A stretch of DNA of 39,809 nucleotides from Gammaproteobacteria bacterium (GCA_018812525.1 JAHJDE010000019.1:1-39809); one strand, 5' to 3'; positions 25,463-32,611 are shown, numbered from the stretch's first letter. Program-made: numbers and translations. The notes: generated from the letters alone by a model not told the origin.

Positions 25463-25769
25463 GGAAGGGGATACAGCCTCAGCGGGAATCCGGAAAACAT
25501 CAGACCTGGGGGGCGGGTCTCTTCGTCGGCTGGCGGCAGCGCCCTGTTCCGACCTGGAGTCGTTGAGTGCAAACTCTATCCGAGACGGGTTTATTTTTCC
25601 ATTAGGTCAGGCGACAACGGCTTGACGCGGGCTGGCGTTGCGGCTCTCAGGTCGCGTAGGGGCGGGTTTAAAACCCGCCCGTACAAACCCGCCCCTACGC
25701 GATTGAGGAGTGGTGCAAGGATGCACCGGTTACGGACCAAAGGATGGAAAGGAGGTTTTAGGATTGAAA
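25463..25769. other. Gene-free 307-base region with a rearranged GTAGGGGCGGG hairpin
   Basis: It lies between the GH17-GT2 gene (5' side) and the 3' end of the DsrC-like gene. A third version of the 29-bp palindrome is at 25653-25701. The left arm CGCGTAGGGGCGGGTTT (25653-25669) can pair with either of two right arms, AAACCCGCCCGTAC (25671-25684) or AAACCCGCCCCTACGCG (25685-25701), which gives two mutually exclusive stems. The GH17-GT2 promoter should lie here on the minus strand, but I cannot place it. Confidence 0.7.
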
Positions 25770-26108
25770 TCAATAACCGCCCTTGCGATTGACGTAGGGC
25801 AGGCCGGCGATGCGGTTGCCCTGCTTGCTGGGGGCGAGGGGGAAGAGCTTGTAGAGGTCCTTGCTGGCGATCTTCTTGCCCCAGCGGTCGCCCATGGCCT
25901 TGTTGATGGCGCGCTCCATGGGCTGGCTGCCGTTGTTGTCGAAGAACTCCTCGCGCAGGTACTTGATGACATCCCAGTGTTCCTGGGTGAGTTCGATGCT
26001 GTCACTGGCGGCCAGGACCTTGGCGACATCCTCGTTCCAGTCGGCGGTGTTGACCAGATTGTCGTGGCTGTCGGTTTCGATGGTCGTGCCATTCACTTCA
26101 ATGGACAT
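25770..26108 (-). CDS. Cysteine-free DsrC paralogue (RspA-type, DsrC/TusE fold)
   Basis: 112 residues, clearly homologous to the DsrC encoded 6 kb away: MSIEVNGTTIETD, ELTQEHWDVIKYLREEF, and KLFP...SKQGNRIAGLP. DsrC ends in CRYAGLPKPTGCV with two redox cysteines; here the first is Asn98, the tail reads YVNRKGGY, and the whole protein has no cysteine. It therefore cannot carry persulfide or trisulfide. DsrC-fold proteins without these cysteines have been grouped as RspA and suggested to be regulators; DsrC also has a helix-turn-helix-like core. The start has AAGGAGCTAAACA before the ATG. It is last in a group diverging from dsrA, after a 232-base gap that may hold its own promoter. Confidence 0.9.
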   Translation of the reverse strand: MSIEVNGTTIETDSHDNLVNTADWNEDVAKVLAASDSIELTQEHWDVIKYLREEFFDNNGSQPMERAINKAMGDRWGKKIASKDLYKLFPLAPSKQGNRIAGLPYVNRKGGY

Positions 26109-26340
26109 TGTTTAGCTCCTTCGAATGATTGGGGTTGATAAAAGTTTGGAATTCTAACGGGGAGATTCCTCGACGTCATCCACTCCCTTCCTCGCAATGA
26201 AAGCCGCGAAGCGTTCGTTTGCTCCCTCTCCCCCTGGGAGACGACTACAGGAAGATCGTCGGTTGGCAACGCCGGGAGCATATTGCCCAGGGGTGGGGGG
26301 TGGGGCGAGGGGACGATCAGGGACGAGACGATCTTGATTT

Positions 26341-27042
26341 TCATTGGAGCGGTTCGGGTCGTTCCTTGATCATTACCGGGTCTATGTCCTTGTGGGGGAT
26401 AAAGATCCCGCAGCCCATCAGCCGGTGCCGGCCGACGCCCTGCTGTTGCAGCCGGATCGACTCCGCGAAGGGGAGATCAGCCAGCATGAGGGAGCGGGTG
26501 AAGAGGGGGCCCTCCGGGGTGTGGAACTCCATGCCCAGGCCGCAGAGGGCCTTGCGGACATGCACACCCAAGACGGCCAGTTCACGCGCCATGTCCTGGA
26601 GAAAGGCCCCCTCGCCCTGCTCGGGTTCGCAGTGGATATGGCGGGCGAAGAGGGTTCCGAGTTTGCTCAAGGATCGGGGTAGCGCCCTGCCCAGGGTCAG
26701 GGGATGGCCGGCGATGTTCAGGGTGGTGCCGGTCAGCCGTTGCGCGTCGGTGATGCGCGTCCGGGGGAGGCGCAGGCACAGCCTGGCCCGGCGCGAGAGG
26801 TGCAGCAGTTCATCGGGGCTGTGCCGGGGCCGCATCCAGCCGTTCTGGGAACCGGCCGCGTAGACGAGGTGGATCGCCGCCAGGGGTTCCTCGTCCAGCC
26901 AGGGCAATGCCTGCCGCAACGCCGTGGATAGGGCATAGGCGTGGTCCACGGGGAGGTGGCGGCAGTTCATCTGGAAGCTCAGGTCCATGACCGCATCGGG
27001 GATGATGCAGCGCTCGTTACGGCCGTCTTCTTGCCAGAACAT
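26341..27042 (-). CDS. Cas6/Cmx6-like protein without a CRISPR array
   Basis: 233 residues from ATG 27042 (MFWQEDGRNE). The frame extends to 27114, but that stretch is translated repeat DNA. The opening DLSFQMNCRHLPVDHAYALS, the middle HPLTLGRALPRSL, LFARHIHC, and above all the glycine-rich end QQQGVGRHRLMGCGIFIP (about 199-216) match the Cas6/Cmx6 (I-MYXAN) family of repeat-RNA endonucleases. His34 is a candidate catalytic residue by analogy. No CRISPR repeats and no other cas genes occur in the window. Its neighbours are a DsrC-like protein and the dsr operon, so a role in RNA processing linked to sulfur oxidation is possible but unproven. Family call fairly confident, function open. Confidence 0.7.
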   Translation of the reverse strand: MFWQEDGRNERCIIPDAVMDLSFQMNCRHLPVDHAYALSTALRQALPWLDEEPLAAIHLVYAAGSQNGWMRPRHSPDELLHLSRRARLCLRLPRTRITDAQRLTGTTLNIAGHPLTLGRALPRSLSKLGTLFARHIHCEPEQGEGAFLQDMARELAVLGVHVRKALCGLGMEFHTPEGPLFTRSLMLADLPFAESIRLQQQGVGRHRLMGCGIFIPHKDIDPVMIKERPEPLQ

Positions 27043-27062
27043 CTCAGGAAATTTCCAGAATA

Positions 27063-27165
27063 AAAAATACCGTTCGGGCTGAGCCTGTCGAAGCCTGTAA
27101 GAACCCTTCGACAAGGCTCTCCTGAGCGAAGCCGAAGGGCTCAGGGCGAACGGCGATGGTATTTT
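27063..27165. repeat. Imperfect inverted repeat of the CGTTCGGGCTGAGCCTGTCG type
   Basis: CCGTTCGGGCTGAGCCTGTCG at 27070 faces GGCTCAGGGCGAACGG ending at 27153. Inside, CTGTCGAAG faces CTTCGACAAGG, and outside AAAATACC faces GGTATTTT. It is a widely seen proteobacterial repeat. It sits inside the minus-strand group, between the 239-aa ORF and the Cas6-like gene, and fills nearly all of their 140-base gap. Confidence 0.75.
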
Positions 27166-27182
27166 GTTTTGCGGAATTCACC

Positions 27183-27902
27183 TCACTCCTCCGGTAATCG
27201 CGATTGAATGAGTGCCCGGTCGAACCACCAGTCGTCCTGAACCAGTACATCGATCACATTGCGCAGGCGGGGCAGGAACCTGTCCGGTTCGTTCAGCTCC
27301 AGGCGTTCCATCCAGAGATCGAACTGCTGCTGATTCTCGACGCCGCTGTGACGGCGGGCTACCTGGCCCAGGATCTGGCTGGTGAAGAAATGGAGCTTCT
27401 CGTGGAGCCCCGGATCGCTCACCCGGTGATCCACCAGGAAGAGGGCTGTGACGGCGGCCACGGCGGCGCCGTCGGCCTTGTCGGGGGTCTCGTCCACCAA
27501 ATGGGTCAGCAGGTGGACGCCCAGCTCGGGGTCCATGGGGAAGGTGACTGCCAGCCAGATCCCCTGGCCCAGGGCGGCAAGGGAGGCCGGCTGATTGCAG
27601 CGGAACAGGACATCGCAGCAGTCGGCGGCCTCTTCCCAGACCTCGCGGTCGAGGAAGGTATCGAGGGCTGCGCGGCCTAGGGGCCAGGCCTCATCGCCGC
27701 GCTCCAGGCCCATCAGAGTCCGCGCCTTCTCCAGCCGGTGGTTGGCGACTTGCGCGGGATCTGTCCTGTCGAGCAGGGCTTCCCCTGCCTTCAACTCGGC
27801 CAGGCGGCCCGCCAGCTCGGCCTGTTCCCGGGCCTTGAGGGCGGCGACGGAACCGGCGGCACTGTCCGGGAGGGGACGAGCGGGATCAAAGATTTCTGTC
27901 AT
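27183..27902 (-). CDS. Hypothetical helical protein (239 aa) in the DsrC-like/Cas6-like group
   Basis: 239 residues, MTEIFDPARPLPDSAAG to ALIQSRLPEE, family not recognised. Helix-forming segments with repeat-like spacing (ARTLMGLERGDEAWPLGRAA, VWEEAADCCDVLFRCNQPAS, ALGQGIWLAVTFPMDPELGV) suggest a TPR-like alpha-solenoid. The N-terminal part is charged and coiled, and a conserved-looking tail follows (DRFLPRLRNVIDVLVQDDWW). No signal peptide or membrane segment. The 62-aa ORF is six bases upstream, so they are probably coupled; the Cas6-like gene lies 140 bases downstream across a repeat. It may be a scaffold for partners encoded nearby (inference). Confidence 0.75.
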   Translation of the reverse strand: MTEIFDPARPLPDSAAGSVAALKAREQAELAGRLAELKAGEALLDRTDPAQVANHRLEKARTLMGLERGDEAWPLGRAALDTFLDREVWEEAADCCDVLFRCNQPASLAALGQGIWLAVTFPMDPELGVHLLTHLVDETPDKADGAAVAAVTALFLVDHRVSDPGLHEKLHFFTSQILGQVARRHSGVENQQQFDLWMERLELNEPDRFLPRLRNVIDVLVQDDWWFDRALIQSRLPEE

Positions 27903-27908
27903 GGCCTG

Positions 27909-28097
27909 CTAGACCCGGCCGCTGAAGGCGGCCTCGACCCGGTCCTCCCAGTCGTTGGGCGTGTCGGGGTACTGCGGTTTCACGTCGATCTGGAAGAATC
28001 GCTCCCCCCGGCGGGCGTGCTCCTGGATGAGCGGCAGCAGCTCCTCGAAGGACTGGATCTCTTGGTGGGCGATCAGTATGTGGCTCAGATAAAGCAT
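27909..28097 (-). CDS. Small hypothetical protein (62 aa) heading the group divergent from dsrA
   Basis: 62 residues, MLYLSHILIAHQEIQSFEEL to EDRVEAAFSGRV. It is soluble, and the pattern of the first half (SHILIAHQE...FEELLPLI) faintly recalls a parvulin start, though the rest does not fit and it is too short for that enzyme. It ends six bases before the 239-aa ORF. No ribosome site precedes the ATG; instead a TTTAGG/GGGTTTAG repeat comes to within about ten bases, so the original leader may have been displaced or the start may be wrong. Confidence 0.6.
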   Translation of the reverse strand: MLYLSHILIAHQEIQSFEELLPLIQEHARRGERFFQIDVKPQYPDTPNDWEDRVEAAFSGRV

Positions 28098-28514
28098 GTC
28101 TTGATTTAGGCTTGAGGGTTTAGGGTTTAGGCTTGAGGTATTGTGGGAGGTAAGGGCGTTGGCCTACATATTCAAACACGTAGCAGGCCGGGGTTTAGGC
28201 CGACCTACAACCCTTGTGATTTTTCGTGTGCGAAGACCCAACGGACAATTCGGGTTAACAGCCTAAACTCTCAAGCCTAAACCCTCAAGCCTCCACCATC
28301 CGGATCTATCCCGAATGGGATAGGCGTAGCGGGGGCTATCCCCCTTTGGTGGAATAGGATGCGGCTGGTTCCTTGACTATATTTCCGCCCCTACGGAGGA
28401 GGCGTTCTTGGCTAGCGAACGCAACACGCGATGGTGATCCTCCGATCAGTTATGTGAGGCAGGCCGGCCAAGCCGGCAATCACGGCAGTCAATTTAAGTC
28501 AGGAGAAAAGCGAG
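28098..28514. promoter_or_regulatory. 417-base divergent control region between the minus-strand group and dsrA, with repeats
   Basis: The left part holds an imperfect inverted repeat: TTAGGCTTGAGGGTTTAGGG (from 28106, with a 7-base GGGTTTA duplication) against GCCTAAACTC...CCTCAAGCCT (28261-28292). Between them is GTAGGTCGGCC-type repeat DNA. The right part (28300-28514) should hold the dsr promoter. TATATT at 28378-28383 is a fair -10, but no -35 is at the right distance, which would fit an activator-dependent promoter. GCCGG-CCAAG-CCGGC near 28459 is a small hairpin. AGGAGA at 28501 is the dsrA ribosome site. Confidence 0.45.
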
Positions 28515-29762
28515 ATGGCTTTTGAGAAGCACAATACTCCGATGCTTGATCAGCTCGAAACCGGCCCCTGGCCGAGTTTCATCAGCGGCATCAAGCGCAT
28601 GCGTGACGAGCACCCCAGCGAAACCATCAACAAAACAATCAACGACCTGCTGGGCCAGCTCGAACACTCCTACGAAACCCGCAAGGGCTACTGGAAGGGC
28701 GGCACCGTATCCGTCTACGGTTACGGCGGCGGCATCATTCCCCGCTTCTCCGAGGTGGGCAAGGCCTTTCCTGAATCCAAGGAATTCCATACCGTCCGTG
28801 TTCAGCCGCCGGCGGGCAACCACTACACCACCGCCATGTTGCGCCAGTTGGGTGATAGCTGGGAAAAGTTCGGCTCAGGCCTGGTGACCTTCCACGGTCA
28901 GACCGGCAACATCATGTTCATCGGTACCGACACCGTTCGTACCCAGGACTTCTTCGACGAAATCAACGATTACGGCTGGGACCTCGGCGGCGCCGGCCCC
29001 TGTGTGCGTACCGCCATGTCCTGCATCGGCGCCGCCCGTTGCGAGATGTCCTGCTTCAACGAGCAGAAGGCGCATCGCCTGCTGGTGAACAACTTCACCG
29101 ACGACGTGCATCGCCCGGCCCTGCCCTACAAGTTCAAGTTCAAGGTCTCCGGCTGCGGCAATGACTGTCAGAACGCCATCGAGCGCGCCGACTTCGCCAT
29201 GCTCGGCACCTGGCGCGACGACATGAAGGTCGATCAGGCAGAGGTCAAGGCCTATGTCGCCAAGAAGGGCCGCCAGCACGTCATCGACAACATCATCAGC
29301 CGCTGCCCAACCCAGGCACTGTCGCTGAACGACGACGATAGCCTGAAGGTCAACAACCGCGATTGCGTCCGCTGCATGCACTGCCTGAACGTCATGCCCA
29401 AGGCACTGCACCCCGGCGACGACAAGGGCGTCACCATCTGCATCGGCGGCAAGCGCACCCTCAAGATCGGCGATCTGATGGGCACCGTGCTCATCCCCTT
29501 CAAGAAGCTGGATACGGACGAGGATTGGGAATCCCTGGTCGAGCTGGCCGAAACCATCATCGACTTCTGGGCCGAAAACGCCCTGGAGCACGAGCGTTGC
29601 GGCGAGATGATCGAGCGCATCGGCCTGGTCAACTTCCTGGAAGGCATCGACATCGACCCCGATCCGAACATGATCAGCGAGCCGCGCCAAAGCTCCTACG
29701 TCCGCATGGACGAATGGGACGAGGCGGCAGAGGCCTACTTCGCCCGCAAGGCCGAGGCCTGA
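28515..29762 (+). CDS. dsrA: Reverse dissimilatory sulfite reductase, alpha subunit
   Basis: 415 residues. With DsrB it forms the cytoplasmic siroheme enzyme that oxidises DsrC-bound persulfide sulfur to sulfite. Siroheme-[4Fe-4S] ligands are intact: Cys170-x5-Cys176 in MSCIGAARCEMSC and Cys214-x3-Cys218 in VSGCGNDCQNA. The ferredoxin insertion lies later (CPTQALSL, then DCVRCMHCLNVMPKAL). AGGAGA lies eight bases before the ATG. First gene of the operon. The oxidative type is inferred from the linked dsrEFH and dsrL. Confidence 0.98.
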   Translation: MAFEKHNTPMLDQLETGPWPSFISGIKRMRDEHPSETINKTINDLLGQLEHSYETRKGYWKGGTVSVYGYGGGIIPRFSEVGKAFPESKEFHTVRVQPPAGNHYTTAMLRQLGDSWEKFGSGLVTFHGQTGNIMFIGTDTVRTQDFFDEINDYGWDLGGAGPCVRTAMSCIGAARCEMSCFNEQKAHRLLVNNFTDDVHRPALPYKFKFKVSGCGNDCQNAIERADFAMLGTWRDDMKVDQAEVKAYVAKKGRQHVIDNIISRCPTQALSLNDDDSLKVNNRDCVRCMHCLNVMPKALHPGDDKGVTICIGGKRTLKIGDLMGTVLIPFKKLDTDEDWESLVELAETIIDFWAENALEHERCGEMIERIGLVNFLEGIDIDPDPNMISEPRQSSYVRMDEWDEAAEAYFARKAEA

Positions 29763-29783
29763 TTCCGGCGCTAAACGAACAGA

Positions 29784-29807
29784 CGGCCGGGGTATATATC
29801 CCGGCCG
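29784..29807. other. Hairpin in the dsrA-dsrB spacer
   Basis: CGGCCGGG (29784-29791) pairs with CCCGGCCG (29800-29807) around an A/T-rich loop, in the 104-base spacer. There is no long T-run, so it is more likely an mRNA-stability element than a full terminator, since dsrB must be read through. Confidence 0.6.
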
Positions 29808-29866
29808 GGGGTCTTGCAATTCAATGACCCTTGTGGAATTAATGTTTTCTCTCTTCGGAGGACAAG

Positions 29867-30940
29867 ATGGCCAAAGAAATGCGTGAGCCGATTGAAACCG
29901 GATGCCCGGACGGCTTCCAGTACATGCACCCCGTCATGCGCCGGAACTATGGCTTGTGGAAGTTCCACGAGCATCCCCGTCCCGGCGTCCTGAGACACGT
30001 CGCCTATAGCGGTGACGAGTGCTGGACCGTGCGTGCCGGCACCCAGCGTATCCTCGACCTCTTCACCCTGCGCAAGCTGTGCGATATCGGTGATCAGCAT
30101 GGCGACGGTTACGTCCATTTCACCATTCGCTCCAACATCGAATTCATGGTCGATGACGGCGCCAAGGTCGATGGCCTGATCAAGGCACTGGAAGACGCCG
30201 GCTTCATCGTTGGCGGCACCCAGAACTCTGTAACCATGATCGCCCACACCCAGGGCTGGCTGCACTGCGATATCCCCGGCACCGACGCCTCCGGCGTGGT
30301 GAAGTCCATGATGGACGAGCTGATCGGCGAGTTTAAGCAGACCAACATGCCGAACCGCGTCCACATCACCACCTCCTGCTGCCAGATCAACTGCGGCGGC
30401 CAGGGTGATATCGCCATCAATGTGCAGCACACCAAGCCGCCCCGCATCAACCATGACCTGGTGGCCGGTGTCTGCGAACGCCCCACCGTTGTGGCCCGCT
30501 GCCCGGTAGCGGCCATCCGGCCCGCCATAGTCAACGGCAAGCCCTCACTGGAAGTGGACGAGAAGAAGTGCATCTGCTGCGGCGCCTGCTTCCCGCCCTG
30601 CCCGCCCATGCAGATCAACGACCCGATCCACACCAAGCTCTCCATCTGGGTCGGCGGCAACCACTCCAATGCCCGCAGCAAACCCAGCTTCCAGAAGCTG
30701 GTCGCCTCCGGCATTCCCAACAACCCGCCGCGCTGGCCCGAGGCAACCGCCATCGTCAAGCGCATCCTCAAGGCTTACAAGGAAGGCGCGCGCGATTGGG
30801 AACGTGTCGGCGAGTGGGTGGAGCGCATCGGCTGGGCCCGCTTCTTCGAGGAAGTGGAACTGCCGTTCACCAAGTACCACATCGATAACTGGCGCGGCGC
30901 TCGCAAGAGCCTCAACGCCTCCGGCCATATCCGCTTCTAA
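29867..30940 (+). CDS. dsrB: Reverse dissimilatory sulfite reductase, beta subunit
   Basis: 357 residues. It shares the fold of DsrA and forms the alpha2-beta2 enzyme; the catalytic siroheme sits at this subunit's cluster. Visible are HITTSCCQINCGGQGDI (Cys171-Cys176 region), VCERPTVVARCPVAAI and the ferredoxin insertion KKCICCGACFPPCPPM (about 234-246). CGGAGGACAAG lies before the ATG. dsrE starts 15 bases after the stop. Confidence 0.98.
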   Translation: MAKEMREPIETGCPDGFQYMHPVMRRNYGLWKFHEHPRPGVLRHVAYSGDECWTVRAGTQRILDLFTLRKLCDIGDQHGDGYVHFTIRSNIEFMVDDGAKVDGLIKALEDAGFIVGGTQNSVTMIAHTQGWLHCDIPGTDASGVVKSMMDELIGEFKQTNMPNRVHITTSCCQINCGGQGDIAINVQHTKPPRINHDLVAGVCERPTVVARCPVAAIRPAIVNGKPSLEVDEKKCICCGACFPPCPPMQINDPIHTKLSIWVGGNHSNARSKPSFQKLVASGIPNNPPRWPEATAIVKRILKAYKEGARDWERVGEWVERIGWARFFEEVELPFTKYHIDNWRGARKSLNASGHIRF

Positions 30941-30955
30941 GTACGAGGGGAAGGT

Positions 30956-31348
30956 ATGAAGTTCACGATCCAGGTAAACGAAGGTCCGTATCAGCATCAG
31001 GCGTCGGACTCCGCCTATCAGTTCACCAAGTCGGCCTTGGAGAAGGGACACGAGATATTTCGTGTCTTCTTCTACCATGACGGTGTCAACAACGGCACCC
31101 GCCTGACCACGCCGCCCCAGGACGACCGCAACGTCGTCCGCCGCTGGAGCGAACTGGGCGAGCAGTACAAGCTCGATCTGGTGATCTGCGTCGCGGCCGC
31201 CCAGCGCCGTGGCATCGTCGATGACGGCGAGGCCAAGCGCAACGGCAAGGATGCGACCAATATTGCTCCCGGCTTCCGCATCTCCGGCCTCGGCCAGCTG
31301 GTGGAAGGCGCGATACAGGCCGAGCGCCTGGTTGTCTTTGGTGACTGA
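30956..31348 (+). CDS. dsrE: Sulfurtransferase subunit DsrE
   Basis: 130 residues, DsrE/TusD family. The active cysteine is Cys78 in LDLVICVAAAQRRG, the same position as in Allochromatium DsrE. With DsrF and DsrH it forms a cytoplasmic hexamer that hands persulfide sulfur to DsrC. It is followed 13 bases later by dsrF, and GGGGAAGGT precedes the start. Confidence 0.97.
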   Translation: MKFTIQVNEGPYQHQASDSAYQFTKSALEKGHEIFRVFFYHDGVNNGTRLTTPPQDDRNVVRRWSELGEQYKLDLVICVAAAQRRGIVDDGEAKRNGKDATNIAPGFRISGLGQLVEGAIQAERLVVFGD

Positions 31349-31361
31349 GGGGGAATGAAGC

Positions 31362-31769
31362 ATGTCAACGACTAAAAAGTTCATGTATGTGAACCGCAAG
31401 GCCCCCTACGGCACTATCTATGCCTGGGAGGCCCTGGAAGTGGTGCTGATCGGCGCCGCCTTTGAGCAGGATGTCACCCTGGCCTTCGTGGATGACGGCA
31501 TTTACCAGTTGATCGGGGGGCAGGACACCAGCGGCCTGGAGATGAAGAACTTCTCGCCGACCTACTCCGCCCTGGGCGACTACGACGTGAAAAAGATCTA
31601 CGTGGAAAAGGAGTCCCTGGAAGAACGCGGCCTGAGCATCGACGATCTTCAGCACCTCACCTGGGAAGACGAGGACGAGGACTACGCCGAAAAGGACTCC
31701 ATCCAGGTCGTGACGCGCGCCGAGATGGCCGACCTCTTCGCCGACAGCGATGTCATGTTTAACTTCTAA
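31362..31769 (+). CDS. dsrF: DsrF subunit of the DsrEFH complex
   Basis: 135 residues, DsrF/TusC family. It has no cysteine, as expected for the structural partner in DsrEFH. The N-terminus KKFMYVNRKAPYGTIYAWEA is characteristic; the C-terminus is very acidic (WEDEDEDYAEKDS). It lies between dsrE and dsrH with short spacers. Confidence 0.95.
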   Translation: MSTTKKFMYVNRKAPYGTIYAWEALEVVLIGAAFEQDVTLAFVDDGIYQLIGGQDTSGLEMKNFSPTYSALGDYDVKKIYVEKESLEERGLSIDDLQHLTWEDEDEDYAEKDSIQVVTRAEMADLFADSDVMFNF

Positions 31770-31783
31770 GGGGGGATCTGATC

Positions 31784-32080
31784 ATGTCCATGTTGCATCT
31801 GGTAAACAAGTCTCCCTATGAGCGGAATAGCCTGGACACCTGTGTGGGCTATGTGAAGGCGGGCGATACCCTGCTGCTGATCGAGGACGGCGTCTATGCC
31901 GCCATGAGCGGCAGCAAGGCAGCCGCCAAACTTTCCGGTCTGGACGTTGCCGTTCTGGGTCCGGATCTCGCCGCACGCGGCATCGGCGAGGACAGGCTGA
32001 TCGACGGCGTCACCGTTGTGGATTACGCCGGCTTTGTGGACCTGGCCACCGATAAGGATAAGGTCCAGTCCTGGTTGTAG
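31784..32080 (+). CDS. dsrH: DsrH subunit of the DsrEFH complex
   Basis: 98 residues, DsrH/TusB family. The single cysteine Cys20 in SLDTCVGYVKAGD matches the conserved one of the family, and LLLIEDGVYAAMSG follows. GGGGGATC lies before the ATG. It completes the sulfur relay complex; dsrC follows after 48 bases. Confidence 0.96.
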   Translation: MSMLHLVNKSPYERNSLDTCVGYVKAGDTLLLIEDGVYAAMSGSKAAAKLSGLDVAVLGPDLAARGIGEDRLIDGVTVVDYAGFVDLATDKDKVQSWL

Positions 32081-32128
32081 TGCTGGTTTAGCAGCATCGC
32101 TTTTTTGATTATTGCAGGAGAAAACTAA

Positions 32129-32461
32129 ATGGCTATCGAAGTGAATGGTAAGGTCTTCGAGACCGACGAAGAAGGCTATCTGGCCGACATCACGCAGTGG
32201 GAGCCCGGCGTCGCCGATATCATGTCCAAGGAAGACGACCTGACTCTGACCGACGAGCATTGGGAAATCATCAACTTCCTGCGCGAGTACTACGAAGAGT
32301 ACCAGATTGCCCCCGCGGTCCGCGTCCTTACCAAGGCCGTCGGCAAGAAGATGGGCAAGGACAAGGGCACCAGCAAGTACCTCTATGCCCTGTTCCCCTA
32401 CGGCCCCGGCAAGCAGGCATGCCGCTACGCCGGTCTGCCGAAGCCGACCGGTTGCGTCTAA
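32129..32461 (+). CDS. dsrC: DsrC sulfur-carrier protein
   Basis: 110 residues. Both redox cysteines are present in the C-terminal arm: Cys98 in KQACRYAGLP and the penultimate Cys109 in PTGCV. DsrC takes sulfur from DsrEFH, presents it to DsrAB, and is thought to be reoxidised through DsrMKJOP. A strong ribosome site (GCAGGAGAAAACTAA) fits high expression. Three hairpins follow before dsrM. A cysteine-free paralogue lies at 25770-26108. Confidence 0.98.
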   Translation: MAIEVNGKVFETDEEGYLADITQWEPGVADIMSKEDDLTLTDEHWEIINFLREYYEEYQIAPAVRVLTKAVGKKMGKDKGTSKYLYALFPYGPGKQACRYAGLPKPTGCV

Positions 32462-32485
32462 ATCCAAAGGCGCTGTGTTCGGACT

Positions 32486-32580
32486 TCTGATAATTCCTTC
32501 CCTGGAATTATCAGAGGCGGAAATCAAAAAGAGTGTTTTTTGATTTCCTTCTACAGGTCCGGGGCGTTTGCGCGCCCCGG
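32486..32580. promoter_or_regulatory. Three tandem hairpins between dsrC and dsrM
   Basis: Hairpin 1: TCTGATAATTCC with a perfect complement (32486-32497/32504-32515). Hairpin 2: GGAAATCAAAAA with a perfect complement (32519-32530/32536-32547), loop GAGTG. Hairpin 3: CCGGGGCG with CGCCCCGG (32559-32566/32573-32580). They fill most of the 150-base spacer, the longest inside the operon. They could stabilise the abundant dsrC message, attenuate transcription into dsrM, or be inserted repeats like those elsewhere in the window. The dsrM ribosome site is weak. Confidence 0.7.
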
Positions 32581-32611
32581 GCATGTCACAAGAGACTGAG
32601 GGTACGGAAAC

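Noticed and set aside
23426-25792. Long plus-strand frame (788 codons) opposite the GH17-GT2 gene
   Set aside because: Low-complexity Gly/Asp/Val/His-rich translation without motifs, antisense to a gene with intact catalytic residues.
27043-27114. N-terminal extension of the Cas6-like gene to 27114
   Set aside because: The extra 24 codons read through repeat DNA (RLRQAQPERYF is the usual translation of this repeat), and the family begins after ATG 27042.
28106-28138. Telomere-like TTTAGGG tandem repeat
   Set aside because: Only two units are present, inside an imperfect inverted repeat in a bacterial intergenic region; the resemblance is chance.
28372-28383. TTGACTATATTT as a complete dsr promoter
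   Set aside because: The TTGACT and TATATT overlap and cannot serve as -35 and -10 together. Only a lone -10 is plausible.
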